64,000 bases of DNA from assembly GCA_030054175.1 (NCBI GenBank), contig JASGCM010000008.1:1-64000 (forward strand). Direction: 5' to 3'. The notes beneath the pieces are model-generated. The model made no database searches. It saw only the letters and a list, made by a program, of their open reading frames with translations, and was not told where the DNA came from. This document shows, piece by piece, positions 1 through 9,344 of the stretch (position 1 is its first letter; every line of letters starts with the position of its first letter). A program made the position numbers and the translations under genes. This DNA is from Alphaproteobacteria bacterium. GTDB taxonomy: Bacteria; Pseudomonadota; Gammaproteobacteria; Burkholderiales; Burkholderiaceae_C.

Positions 1-149
1 CGAACGCCAATCGGGCTAAGCACGCCCGTGCGTTTTCGCCCGAAGATTTCATGCCTTTCGCCGAACGCGCCGAGCCCCGCGCTGATGCCCGCGCAAACGT
101 CGCCCGGTTCAAGGCAATGTTTGCGCATAAGGTTAAAAAGCATGGCTGA
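1..149 (+). CDS. Tail assembly chaperone, C-terminal part (gpG-GT-like), cut by window edge
   Basis: The frame is open from base 3 and reads through to a TGA at 147-149, overlapping the tape measure start by eight bases. The peptide (…FSPEDFMPF…VARFKAMFAHKVKK) matches the end of the frameshifted chaperone product of prophage 2 (51908-52261). In lambda the G and GT chaperones coat the tape measure protein before tail tube polymerisation. The start and any frameshift site lie outside the window. Assignment rests on homology to the second copy and on position just before the tape measure gene. Confidence 0.8.
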   Translation, partial: NANRAKHARAFSPEDFMPFAERAEPRADARANVARFKAMFAHKVKKHG

Positions 150-2976
150 CCTTGGCTCCCTTGTCGTCAAGCTCTCGGCCGAGACCTCCGAGTTCAGGGC
201 CGATCTTGGGCGCACAGCGCGCCTCCTGGATCGCCACGCCAACGACATGAAGGCGTCGATGCAGCAGGTGGCAACGGTGGCCAAGACCGCATTTGCGGTG
301 GCGGTCGGCGCTGCTTCGGTTGGTGCGCTTCGGGATTTCATTGATCGAACGATCGAGGCAACGGCGGCTTTGCAGCAGTTGTCCGAGCAGACCGGCGCGA
401 GCACCACCGCTTTGTCCGGTTTGGCCCCGGTGGCAATCATCTCAGGCACTGCCATGGAGACGATTGGCACCAATCTCTCCAAGCTCTCTAAGGCTCTGGC
501 TGGGGTGGATGACGAGGGTGCTAATGCCAGCAAGGCGCTGCAGTTTCTCGGGATCACCGCCAAGGATTCGGGCGGTAATCTACGCGATCCGGCCGAGGTG
601 CTCAACGATGTGGCCTTGAAGCTGGCTGAGTTCGAGGACGGTGCCGGTAAGACGGCACTTGCCATGGACCTGTTCGGCAAGTCTGGTGCCTCAATGCTGC
701 CCTTTTTGAAGGACCTTGCAGAGAACCAGAACCTCAACATCAGGCTCACCGCGCAACAGATCGAGGAAGCTGACAAGGCATCCAAAGCAATGGCCCGGAT
801 GCGGGCAGAAAGTAGCTTTGTATCCCAGACCCTGGTGACGAGCGCCATTCCTGCGCTGTCGGTGCTATCCGAGGAACTCAAGAAGATCCTGTTCGGTACG
901 GACAACGCTGTAACGGGCATCAGCAGGCTACGTGATGATGGGACCCTGGCCAAGTGGGCAGAGACCTCGGCCTATGCAATCGCGGTGCTGGTGGACAGCC
1001 TTCGTGCGATTTTTCAAGGGATCAAGTCGATCGTCGGCAGCTTCCAGGCGGTTTGGGCTGACATTGAGTTGGCCGGAGGCTTCATTGCTCGCGGGGGTGT
1101 GCCTGGTCTGCTCATGGAAGGTAACCGCAAGGCGCTACGCGAGGCGCTTGATAAGCGCAACCAGATCGTTGAGCAGGCCAACCGCAATTATGTTGAGCTG
1201 TGGAACATGCCGCTCTTGGCTGATGCGGTGACGCAGCGATTCGATGAGATGCGGCGTAATGCTCAGGCGGGCGCGAACCCCCAAGGAGATAAACCACTGC
1301 GGCCCACTCTCAACTACAACACCGCAAGCGATGCCAACCGCGCCGAGGCGCTTGCGGGCATCGAGCGAGACGTCAAGCGGTTGCAGGATGCGCTCGATGT
1401 CGAGGCTGCGCTTTTGAAGGATCGCCAGCGCATCATTGATTTGTACGAAGGCCAGGGATTTTTGACCTTCAAGGAAGGTAGTGACGCCCGCATCGCCGCA
1501 CAGGACGACTTCACCGAGCGTCTTCGTGCAAACATGGCAGAGGAAGAGGCCATCTTGAAGCGAGGTCTTGCGACCGTAGCCAAGACGACCCAGGAAAAGG
1601 CAAAGCTCACTGCCCGGCTCGAAGAGGTCATGGCCCGGCGTGCCCGGCTTGAGCGCGAGGTCCAGATGTCGGGGCTTGAGCGCAGCATTCGCGAACCGGG
1701 TGAGGCCTTCAAGACCACACTCGCTGACATTGAGCAGCGATCGAAGGCGCTGCAGGCGCTTGCCGATGATGAGGCGGCCATCATGCGAAGCCGTCAGCGG
1801 GTGATTGACCTCTACCAAGAGCAGGGCTACCTGCGCTTTCGGGAAGCAACCGATCTACGGGCCAACGCGCAGCAGGAATACCTGGAGCGCTCGCGCGCCT
1901 ACTTCGATCAGGAAGAGGCGTTGCTGCGCACGGCACTTGAGACAGTGGCCAAAACCGCTGATCAACGTCGGCAGATCGAGGAACGACTCGCCACATTGGC
2001 GGCTAAACGCCAGCGCATGGAGCGTGAGGCTGCTCAAGTCACTCTTGAGCGCGCCATTCGCAGCCCGTTTGAGGCGCTGCGCGACATCCAGGAGCGGGCA
2101 TCCCGAGCCGAGTCCGAGTTCAAGACCCGAGAGGAGCAGATCCGGCTGCTCCGCGAATCCGGCGCTATCAGCGAGTTGGAGTCTTTGCGGCGCCTGGCCA
2201 CTGCCCGGGAAGAAAGTGCGCGGCAACTCGAGCAACTGGCCGCCGAGGCGCGCGCCGTCGCTGAATCTGCGCCGGGCAATGAGCGATTTGCAGAGTCCAT
2301 GCGCCAGATCGCAGAGAGTGCCCGTACTGCCGCAGCCGGGGCGAAGGAGTTGGGTCAGCGGGCCAAGGAAATTGCGGAGCCCTTCACCGCTGGATTTCAG
2401 AAGGGGCTCAAGAGCTTCATTGAAGATGCCGAGGCGATGGGCAAGCAAATCGAGTACATCACAAGCCGGGCGTTCAACGGCATGACCGATGCGCTCACCC
2501 AGTTCGTGATGACTGGCAAGCTCGACTTCAAGAGTTTGGCCAACTCGATCATCTCCGACCTGATCCGAATTCAGATTCAGCGAGCGATCACGGTCCCGCT
2601 GGCCAACGCCATGATGGGCTTCTTTGGCTTTGCGGGCGGTGGTGTCATGACCTCTGCTGGCCCCATGGCCTTGCGCAGCTATGCCTCGGGCGGCGTTGCT
2701 AACTCACCCCAGTTGGCGCTCTTTGGCGAAGGCAGCAGACCAGAGGCCTACGTTCCACTGCCTGACGGTCGCTCCATTCCGGTCACGATGAGCGGTAGCG
2801 CGTCTGGTGGGGATGTATTCAACATCTCGGTCAGCGTTTCGGACGCGGGTGCTTCCAGCCGCGGGGACGACCCGGGCGGACGCGATTTGGGGCGTGCGAT
2901 TGCTAGTGCTGTTCGCCAGGAGTTGCTGGCACAAAAGCGAGCCGGTGGGCTGCTTGACAGCCGGAGGGCCGTGTAA
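142..2976 (+). CDS. Tape measure protein (prophage 1)
   Basis: A 944-residue tail tape measure protein, which fixes tail length and is threaded through the tail tube. The start at MADLGSLVVKLSAETSEF was chosen because it aligns with the start of the prophage 2 copy; an upstream in-frame ATG at 28 would only read the chaperone tail out of frame. The centre is Glu/Arg/Ala-rich and probably coiled coil. The C-terminal part carries a hydrophobic Gly/Ala stretch and the conserved FGEGSRPEAYVPLPDGR motif. It is 119 residues longer than the 825-residue prophage 2 protein because a segment of about 120 residues is tandemly repeated (1360-1728 and 1729-2085). Confidence 0.93.
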   Translation: MADLGSLVVKLSAETSEFRADLGRTARLLDRHANDMKASMQQVATVAKTAFAVAVGAASVGALRDFIDRTIEATAALQQLSEQTGASTTALSGLAPVAIISGTAMETIGTNLSKLSKALAGVDDEGANASKALQFLGITAKDSGGNLRDPAEVLNDVALKLAEFEDGAGKTALAMDLFGKSGASMLPFLKDLAENQNLNIRLTAQQIEEADKASKAMARMRAESSFVSQTLVTSAIPALSVLSEELKKILFGTDNAVTGISRLRDDGTLAKWAETSAYAIAVLVDSLRAIFQGIKSIVGSFQAVWADIELAGGFIARGGVPGLLMEGNRKALREALDKRNQIVEQANRNYVELWNMPLLADAVTQRFDEMRRNAQAGANPQGDKPLRPTLNYNTASDANRAEALAGIERDVKRLQDALDVEAALLKDRQRIIDLYEGQGFLTFKEGSDARIAAQDDFTERLRANMAEEEAILKRGLATVAKTTQEKAKLTARLEEVMARRARLEREVQMSGLERSIREPGEAFKTTLADIEQRSKALQALADDEAAIMRSRQRVIDLYQEQGYLRFREATDLRANAQQEYLERSRAYFDQEEALLRTALETVAKTADQRRQIEERLATLAAKRQRMEREAAQVTLERAIRSPFEALRDIQERASRAESEFKTREEQIRLLRESGAISELESLRRLATAREESARQLEQLAAEARAVAESAPGNERFAESMRQIAESARTAAAGAKELGQRAKEIAEPFTAGFQKGLKSFIEDAEAMGKQIEYITSRAFNGMTDALTQFVMTGKLDFKSLANSIISDLIRIQIQRAITVPLANAMMGFFGFAGGGVMTSAGPMALRSYASGGVANSPQLALFGEGSRPEAYVPLPDGRSIPVTMSGSASGGDVFNISVSVSDAGASSRGDDPGGRDLGRAIASAVRQELLAQKRAGGLLDSRRAV

Positions 2977-2990
2977 ATGGTGACGAAGTA

Positions 2991-3329
2991 ATGGCGACGT
3001 TCACCTGGACACCATCGGTCGGCGCCAATTTGTCCATCCGGCCCAATGTGCGGCGTGTGGCCTTCGGCGACGGCTACGAGCAGCGCTTGGCCTTCGGCAT
3101 CAATACGCAGCCGCAGGTCTGGTCCTTGGAGTTTCGGGGGCGAACCAGCACAGAAGCAACAGCGATCGATGCGTTCTTACGTGCACGCGGTGCAGTGCAG
3201 GCCTTTGACTGGACGCCACCAGGAGGTGCTTCGGCCAAGTTCGTTTGTGAGGAATGGAGTCGATCGGTGGATGAGCCCAATGTCGAGTCTGTTCGGGCAA
3301 CCTTCAAACAGGTGTTCGATTTGTCATGA
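2991..3329 (+). CDS. Minor tail protein M-like tail-tip protein
   Basis: A 112-residue protein of the lambda gpM family (Phage_min_tail). It has the typical VRRVAFGDGYEQR stretch near residue 25 and ends in ATFKQVFDLS. In lambda, M, L, K and I cooperate with J to build the tail tip on which the tube polymerises. It lies just after the tape measure gene and overlaps the L-like gene by four bases, so the two are probably translationally coupled. The prophage 2 copy (54749-55087) has exactly the same length. Confidence 0.9.
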   Translation: MATFTWTPSVGANLSIRPNVRRVAFGDGYEQRLAFGINTQPQVWSLEFRGRTSTEATAIDAFLRARGAVQAFDWTPPGGASAKFVCEEWSRSVDEPNVESVRATFKQVFDLS

Positions 3330-4030
3330 CCGTCCAGTCCATCTCCTCTGAAATTCAAAAGCTCGCGCCCAGCAGCGTAATCGAACTCTTTGTGCTTGAT
3401 CTAGCAATGTTTGGACAGGGGCCGGTTCGCTTTCATGCTGGCACCAACGCTTTGCAGCAGCGGGTCGTCTGGCAAGGCAACGCCTTTGAGGCATTTCCCA
3501 TCGAGGTCGAAGGCTTCGAGCTCAATGGCAATGGCCAAGTTCCTCGGCCGCGCCTGCGGGTAGCGAATGTTACCGGGGCGATCACGGCGCTGGTGCTGAC
3601 CTACCAGGACTTGGTGGGCGCCAAGATCACGCGCAAGCGGACGCTTGCCAAATACCTCGATGCGGTGAACTTTGAGGGCGGTGTCAATCCGAGCGCTGAT
3701 CCATCTGCAGAATTTGCTGATGACGTCTATTACGTCGACCGCAAGTCCAGAGAAACACGGGATGTGGTCGAGTTTGAGCTGGCCGCTTCGTTTGATCTGG
3801 AGGGCGTCTCGCTCCCGCGGCGGCAGATCGTCCAAAACGTCTGTCCCTGGCGCTACCGGGGTTCGGAGTGCGGGTACACCGGGACGATATATTTTGATGC
3901 CAACGATCAGTTGGTGGGCTCCAGCAGCCTCGACGTTTGCGGCAAGCGTCTGTCCTCCTGCAAGGCGCGGTTTGGACAAAACGCTGAGTTGCCCTTTGGT
4001 GGATTCCCGGCCGCGGGCTTGATTCGTTGA
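3326..4030 (+). CDS. Minor tail protein L-like, probable Fe-S tail-tip protein
   Basis: A 234-residue gpL-family protein. The C-terminal part has four cysteines arranged as CX8C (CPWRYRGSEC) and CX6C (CGKRLSSC). In lambda gpL the C-terminal cysteines bind an iron-sulphur cluster, so the same is expected here. It overlaps the preceding gene in an ATGA arrangement and the following gene in a TGATG arrangement. The second copy at 55084-55803 keeps all four cysteines. Confidence 0.9.
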   Translation: MTVQSISSEIQKLAPSSVIELFVLDLAMFGQGPVRFHAGTNALQQRVVWQGNAFEAFPIEVEGFELNGNGQVPRPRLRVANVTGAITALVLTYQDLVGAKITRKRTLAKYLDAVNFEGGVNPSADPSAEFADDVYYVDRKSRETRDVVEFELAASFDLEGVSLPRRQIVQNVCPWRYRGSECGYTGTIYFDANDQLVGSSSLDVCGKRLSSCKARFGQNAELPFGGFPAAGLIR

Positions 4031-4746
4031 TGCTGCCCGAGAACCAAGCCGTGGCGATCGATCACGCCCGGCAGGACTACCCGCGCGAGTCATGTGGACT
4101 GCTCGTGATCCGCAAGGGTCGTGAGGTTTACTGGCGGTGCCGAAACCTTGGAGTGGGAACCGATCAGTTTGTGATTCACCCTGAGGACTACGCCAAGGCC
4201 GATGAACAAGGGACGATTGTGGCCGTGGTGCACAGCCATCCGGGCCTGCCGCCCGAGCCAAGTCAGGCTGACCGGGTGGCGTGTGAGGCCAGTGGCTTGC
4301 CCTGGCACATCGTGAGCGTACCGAGCGATACCTGGGCGAGCATTGAGCCAATTGGCTACGTTGCCCCTTTGGTAGGCCGCGAATGGTCTCACGGCGTACT
4401 CGATTGCTACGCATTGGTCCGCGACTGGTTCCGAACAGAGCGAGGGGTGGAGTTGCCCAACTTCGTGCGCTTTGACGATTGGTGGAAGCGCGGTGAGAAC
4501 CTCTACATGGAGAACTTCTCTCAGGCCGGGTTCTCTCCGGTAGATGCGATCGATCTCCAGACTGGCGACTGCTTCCTGATGCAGGTGGCATCAAGCGTTC
4601 CGAATCACGCAGCCGTTTACCTCGGAGACGGGCTGATTCTTCATCACTTGCAGGGGCGTCTTTCCAGTCGTGATGTCTACGGCGGCTATTGGCAAAAAGT
4701 CACAACACACATCCTTAGATATGGTCACGGTCATTCTTCTCGGTGA
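4030..4746 (+). CDS. Tail protein K-like: JAMM/MPN plus NlpC/P60 two-domain peptidase
   Basis: The N-terminal half is a JAMM/MPN domain: the Glu in PRESCGLL near residue 20 and HSHPGLPPEPSQAD near residue 70 form the E…HxHx(n)SxxD metal site. The C-terminal half is NlpC/P60-like, with a candidate catalytic Cys in GVLDCYALV near residue 125 and a His in NHAAVYLG. This is the lambda gpK architecture, a tail-tip protein that may process tail proteins or cut peptidoglycan during DNA entry. The ATG at 4030 overlaps the upstream stop; a TTG one codon earlier is possible. Its end overlaps the I-like gene by 26 bases. Confidence 0.9.
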   Translation: MLPENQAVAIDHARQDYPRESCGLLVIRKGREVYWRCRNLGVGTDQFVIHPEDYAKADEQGTIVAVVHSHPGLPPEPSQADRVACEASGLPWHIVSVPSDTWASIEPIGYVAPLVGREWSHGVLDCYALVRDWFRTERGVELPNFVRFDDWWKRGENLYMENFSQAGFSPVDAIDLQTGDCFLMQVASSVPNHAAVYLGDGLILHHLQGRLSSRDVYGGYWQKVTTHILRYGHGHSSR

Positions 4747-5314
4747 ACTCGGGCGCCGCTTTGGTCGCAGGCATAGCCTGGCCATTTCGTCAGCTGCAGA
4801 GGCCATTCGGGCGTTGGTAGCCAATTTCCCTGCTTTTGAGCGGGAACTGGTGTCCACTGGCGAGCGCGGCGTCGGATACCGCGTGCTGGCCGGCCGTGAG
4901 GCAATGACGTTGGATCGCCTGCACGAGCCAACGGGGCAAAACCGCATCACGATTGCACCGGTGGTCTCTGGCGCGGGTGGCAATGGCCTCGGTCAGATAT
5001 TGCTCGGCGCAGCCTTGCTGGCTGTGGCCTGGTGGAACCCGCTGGGCTGGGCTGCGTCGGGCGCGTTTTTGTCCCAGGCGACGCTTTATTCGGTGGGTAC
5101 CGCCATGATTCTTGGGGGTGTGGCGCAGATGATCGCCCCCACGCCCAAGGCCACCGAGCCCTCGGAGCGGCCTGAGAACAAGCCCAGCTACAGCTTCAAT
5201 GGCGCGGTCAACACGACCGCTCAGGGGCATCCTGTGCCTGTTGGGTATGGGCGGCTAATTGTTGGCTCGGCCGTGATCAGCGCCGGAATCGACGTGGACG
5301 AGATTGCTGCATGA
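4721..5314 (+). CDS. Tail assembly protein I-like
   Basis: A 197-residue gpI-family tail-tip assembly protein. The start at MVTVILLGELGRRFGRR was chosen by alignment with MATILLLGELGRRFGRR in prophage 2 (56606-57214). The N-terminal part is a compact ubiquitin-like region. The middle has a hydrophobic Gly/Ala-rich segment (near GWAASGAFLSQATLYSVG) that could be membrane-active or buried. The C-terminal part is conserved (GAVNTTAQGHPVPVGYGRL). It overlaps the J gene by four bases. Confidence 0.87.
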   Translation: MVTVILLGELGRRFGRRHSLAISSAAEAIRALVANFPAFERELVSTGERGVGYRVLAGREAMTLDRLHEPTGQNRITIAPVVSGAGGNGLGQILLGAALLAVAWWNPLGWAASGAFLSQATLYSVGTAMILGGVAQMIAPTPKATEPSERPENKPSYSFNGAVNTTAQGHPVPVGYGRLIVGSAVISAGIDVDEIAA

Positions 5315-8300
5315 CCAAGCTCATCATTGGTGCTGGCGGTGGCGGTAAAGGTGGTGGAGGGAGCGCCCGTGTGGCGCAAGAGGCCCCCGACAGCTTGCGC
5401 TCCAAAGCCTATGCGCGGGTGGTTGACCTCATCTCCGAGGGTGAGATTGAAGGGTTGGTCGATGGCCTTCAGTCGGTCTACCTGGACGACACGCCCATCC
5501 AGAACGCTGACGGCACTGCCAACTTCTCAGGCATCACTCTGGAGACCCGCAACGGCAGCCAGCAGCAAAGCTATGTGCCAGGGTTCTCCTCTGTTGAGAA
5601 CGAGGTAGTCGTCGGCGTAGAGGTCAAAGCCAGTCAGTCAATCGTGCGGTCCATCACTGATCCGGATGTGGATGCTGTCCGCATCAAGGTGAGCGTGCCG
5701 CAGCTCACGAACCAAGACACGACCAACGGCGATCTGAACGGGAGCTCGGTCAACTTCGCCATTGATCGGCAGGTCAATGGCGGTGGCTTCGTTGAGATCG
5801 TCAATGACACGATCTCCGGCAAGACCACCACCAAGTACCAGCGCAGCTACTACGTGCCGCTCACCGGCAGTGGCCCTTGGGAAATCCGGGTGCGTCGAAT
5901 TACTTCGGACTCCACATCCAGCGCTGTTCAGAACAAGACGTTCTTCGACTCGTACACGGAGGTCATTGAGAGCAAGCTGAGGTATCCCAACAGCGCCCTG
6001 GTGGCACTGCGTGTGGATGCCTCGCAGTTTTCCAACATTCCACGGCGCAGCTATGACATGAAGCTGCTACGGGTGCGGGTCCCCGTGAATTACGACCCCA
6101 TCACCCGGGCCTACAGTGGGGTGTGGAACGGAACCTTCAAGATCGCCTGGACCGATAACCCTGCCTGGTGCTTTTTTGATCTGGTCACCAGCACCCGCTA
6201 CGGCCTGGGTGGGTATATCCCCGAGGCCCAGGTCGACAAGTGGGCGCTCTACCGGGTAGCCCAGTATTGCGATCAACTGGTACCCAATGGCCTGGTCGGA
6301 TTTGAGCCTCGCTTTACTTGCAACCTGTATCTCCAGACTCGGGAGCAAGCCTACAAGGTCGTGCAGGACATGGCCTCGATCTTTAGAGGCATGGTGTACT
6401 GGTCTGGCGGAGCCATCACGGTGACGCAAGATGCGCCCGCTGATCCGGTCTACCAGTTCGCCCCCAGCAACGTGGTTGAAGGCGAGTTTGCTTACCAAGG
6501 GTCTTCTGCCAAAGCGCGCCACACCGTGGCCTTGGTCACCTGGAATGATCCTGAAGACTTTTACCGCCAGAAGGTGGAGTACGTTGAGGACGCCACGGGC
6601 ATTGCGCGCTACGGCATTGTGCAAAGTGAGGTGGTGGCGCTTGGCTGCACCTCCAGGGGACAGGCGTACCGCGTGGGCAAATGGCTCTTGTACTCCGAGC
6701 AGTCGGAATCCGAGATCGTCACCTTCCGCACGGGACTGGAGGGCGCTGTGGTACGCCCAGGCGATGTCATCAAAGTGGCTGACCCAGTCCGGGGTGGTAT
6801 GCGGCTTGGGGGGCGGGTCGCCGCTGCATCTGCCAGCACGGTCACCTTGGATCAAGACCTTCCGGCGGATCTTCCCTGGCGCTTGTCTGTGATATTGCCT
6901 ACGGGGGCGATTGAAGAGCGCTTGGTAGGGCCGATTTCGGGACGGACCTTGACGGTGACCATCCCCTTTAGCGCGTCACCGCAGCCAGGTGCTATTTGGG
7001 TGCTGTCATCCTCGATCATTGAGCCTCAGCTCTTTCGGGTGGTTGCGGTTGCCGAGCGTGATCCCGGTGTGCATGAGGTCACCGCGCTGGCGCACAACCC
7101 AAGCAAATTCGATGCAATCGAAAAAGGGCTGGCGTTACAACATCGCTCGATCACGGTGCTCTCGGATATGCCGCCGGCACCGACCGGCCTTGGCGTCCAG
7201 GAGAGCCTTTATCGGGTGAAAGATCAGGCGCAAGTTCTGGTGCAGGTTTCATGGAATGAGGTGCAGACCGCAGTCGCTTACCGGTTGTCCTACCGTGTGG
7301 CCGGCGGCAACTTTGTCAGTCTGCCGCTCACCAGCGCCAATTACGTCGAAATCCGCGATGCGCAGGAGGGGGCTTATGAATTCAGCCTTCGTGCCATAGG
7401 CATCACCCGCAAGGAGAGCGTGCCTGCAACTTACAGCGCCACGGTGCTGGGCAAGACGCTGCCGCCTTCGGATGTCACGGGCTTCCTGGTTCAGCGCCGG
7501 GTCTCCGATCTGCTGATTACCTGGGATGAAGTCCAAGATGCTGACCTCGCTGGCTACGAGGTCCGTGTGGGTTCTGGCTGGGACAACGGCCAGCTTGTCG
7601 CTAAAACCGCTGGCACGCAGATGGTCCATGACCAAAGCGCTGCCGGGCTGTACCCGTATCACATCCGAGCCTACGACACCTCAGGAAACTACAGCGCCCA
7701 TGTGACGACCTTTGTCCTGAGCCTGCAAGCGCCCTCGACGGTTCGCCAGTTCGATGTGGTCCAGTCAGCCAACCGGCTGGAGTTTCGCTGGCAGCCCAAT
7801 CCTGAGCCTGAAGTCGTTGGGTATGAACTCCGTGAGGGCGCGGCCTGGGATGCGTCTCTCTTTGTCGCCGAGGTCAAGTCCACCAGCTACACGCTGCCCT
7901 CGGGGTTTGATGGCGAGCGCAAATTCTGGATCAAGGCCATCGCATCGCCCGGCATCTACGGCGACGCACCGACCTTCGTGTCGACCGTGGTTGCCCAACC
8001 GCAAAACGCCAACCTGATTCTCGAGCGCGATGAGCAGGCGCTCGGCTTTCCGGGTACCAAGCACTTTGCCTCGGTCGTATCTGTAAACGGTCACAACGTA
8101 TTGCGCATGAGCACGGGGGCGCAGATAGCCGAGTACTTGTTTGAAGTCGATCTTGTCTCGCCTGTTCGCGCTCAGAACACACTGCTCAACAGTCTCGGGG
8201 CCTCGGTAGATGACCGAACCACGTGGCTCGAGGCCAATTTCCCTTGGAGCAGTGATGCGGCCAGGCGCCAGTGGGCCTACGACGGTGCAATCGCCAACGT

Positions 8301-8811
8301 GGATGCCCGGTTCCAAATCGCCAGGGAAGATGCACTGCAAGCCGGTGAAATCTACGGTTGGCGTCTTAACGGTTCAACAACCGGACTGGGTAGTCCGGTC
8401 TCCAGCCAGGCGGCAGGCGTGGCCTATGCAGCCGGCCGATATGGCGACGGACTCCTCGTCAAGGACACCACCCGTGTGGCCTGGACGGTGAGCATTCCAC
8501 CGGTGTTCCATACCTCCTTTTGGTTCATCCCTGCTGAGGTCACAACTTGCGTGATCTGGGTTGCAGCCGGATCCACAGGGCTGCTTTTGGTGGGCTATGA
8601 CGCTGCTACATCGGTCTTTTTCTTGGAAGACCAACTGTCCCGACAAGTGACTGTCCCGTTCGCCGTGTCGATGACCGATCGTATTTGCATTGGTGTCTGC
8701 CAGACTGCCTCCGAGCGGCGGCTCTTCGTTGGCCGCATGGGCGCAGATGTCGAGTCAGCAAGCGCAGCCTTAGCCCCGATCGGATCGTTTACCAGTTTGC
8801 GCTTGTACTAG
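5311..8811 (+). CDS. Host-specificity protein J-like tail-tip protein
   Basis: A 1166-residue tail-tip protein of the gpJ/TipJ family. It opens with a glycine-rich stretch (IIGAGGGGKGGGG) and the family signature LRSKAYARVVDLISEGEIEG. The centre has the TipJ body (YRQKVEYVED, SEQSESEIVTF), followed by about three fibronectin-III-like units from residue 620 onward. J proteins form the central tip fibre and usually decide receptor choice. The copy at 57211-60747 is collinear. A 74-residue block (7738-7959) is identical in both proteins although the DNA differs at many synonymous sites. A strong terminator follows. Confidence 0.92.
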   Translation: MTKLIIGAGGGGKGGGGSARVAQEAPDSLRSKAYARVVDLISEGEIEGLVDGLQSVYLDDTPIQNADGTANFSGITLETRNGSQQQSYVPGFSSVENEVVVGVEVKASQSIVRSITDPDVDAVRIKVSVPQLTNQDTTNGDLNGSSVNFAIDRQVNGGGFVEIVNDTISGKTTTKYQRSYYVPLTGSGPWEIRVRRITSDSTSSAVQNKTFFDSYTEVIESKLRYPNSALVALRVDASQFSNIPRRSYDMKLLRVRVPVNYDPITRAYSGVWNGTFKIAWTDNPAWCFFDLVTSTRYGLGGYIPEAQVDKWALYRVAQYCDQLVPNGLVGFEPRFTCNLYLQTREQAYKVVQDMASIFRGMVYWSGGAITVTQDAPADPVYQFAPSNVVEGEFAYQGSSAKARHTVALVTWNDPEDFYRQKVEYVEDATGIARYGIVQSEVVALGCTSRGQAYRVGKWLLYSEQSESEIVTFRTGLEGAVVRPGDVIKVADPVRGGMRLGGRVAAASASTVTLDQDLPADLPWRLSVILPTGAIEERLVGPISGRTLTVTIPFSASPQPGAIWVLSSSIIEPQLFRVVAVAERDPGVHEVTALAHNPSKFDAIEKGLALQHRSITVLSDMPPAPTGLGVQESLYRVKDQAQVLVQVSWNEVQTAVAYRLSYRVAGGNFVSLPLTSANYVEIRDAQEGAYEFSLRAIGITRKESVPATYSATVLGKTLPPSDVTGFLVQRRVSDLLITWDEVQDADLAGYEVRVGSGWDNGQLVAKTAGTQMVHDQSAAGLYPYHIRAYDTSGNYSAHVTTFVLSLQAPSTVRQFDVVQSANRLEFRWQPNPEPEVVGYELREGAAWDASLFVAEVKSTSYTLPSGFDGERKFWIKAIASPGIYGDAPTFVSTVVAQPQNANLILERDEQALGFPGTKHFASVVSVNGHNVLRMSTGAQIAEYLFEVDLVSPVRAQNTLLNSLGASVDDRTTWLEANFPWSSDAARRQWAYDGAIANVDARFQIAREDALQAGEIYGWRLNGSTTGLGSPVSSQAAGVAYAAGRYGDGLLVKDTTRVAWTVSIPPVFHTSFWFIPAEVTTCVIWVAAGSTGLLLVGYDAATSVFFLEDQLSRQVTVPFAVSMTDRICIGVCQTASERRLFVGRMGADVESASAALAPIGSFTSLRLY

Positions 8812-8839
8812 ATCCCAGTTTTTCAACTTATCCCCAACC

Positions 8840-8878
8840 GTGGCGCTGGTCTCGAAAGAGTCAGCGCCACTTTCTTTT
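8840..8878 (+). terminator. Intrinsic terminator after J-like gene
   Basis: A perfect nine-base stem (GTGGCGCTG / CAGCGCCAC) with a 13-base loop is followed by TTTCTTTT. It lies between the J-like gene and the next tail gene, so it probably cuts or attenuates tail transcription before the fibre genes. I see no equivalent hairpin after J in prophage 2. Confidence 0.8.
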
Positions 8879-8892
8879 AGCGAGGACTTTTC

Positions 8893-9339
8893 ATGATCGA
8901 CGAATCCATGCAGCTTCATGGCGCAATGACACTCATCCTTCGCCGCGCAAGCGGTGAAGTCGAGACGGTCCACAAGGACAACATCATCGTCAACGTTGGC
9001 TTTGATTTCATTGCCGATGCCATTGGCAAAGCCGCCAGCCGCCCCGCGACGATGGGGTTTATCGCGCTTGGCACAGGTACCACGGCGGCAGCAGCGACCC
9101 AGTCAGCACTGGTGACGGAAATTGACCGCAATGCGGCAACCTATGCGCACACCGCAGGTACAAAGACGTTCACTTTCACCGCAGACTTCTTGGCAGGGGA
9201 CAGCACCGGAGCCTTGACTGAGGCTGGCGTCTTCAATGCTTCGACCGGGGGAATCATGCTCGATCGTGTGGTGTTCCCCGTGGTCAACAAGGGTGCGGAT
9301 GACAGCCTGACCGCGGTCTTCACCTTCACGATGAGCTGA
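8893..9339 (+). CDS. Conserved tail-associated structural protein (prophage 1)
   Basis: A 148-residue protein with no family I can name. It is rich in small residues and beta-prone (IALGTGTTAAAATQ, LDRVVFPVVNKGADDSLTAVFTF). It lies between J and the fibre genes and has a same-length, near-identical partner at 60790-61236. Position and conservation suggest a small virion component, perhaps an adaptor between tail tip and fibres; that role is inference. Confidence 0.75.
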   Translation: MIDESMQLHGAMTLILRRASGEVETVHKDNIIVNVGFDFIADAIGKAASRPATMGFIALGTGTTAAAATQSALVTEIDRNAATYAHTAGTKTFTFTADFLAGDSTGALTEAGVFNASTGGIMLDRVVFPVVNKGADDSLTAVFTFTMS

Positions 9340-9344
9340 TTGTC

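Noticed and set aside
3401-4594. A 397-codon open frame on the minus strand across the L- and K-like genes
   Set aside because: It spans two genes with clear catalytic or metal-binding motifs and has no ribosome site or recognisable sequence.
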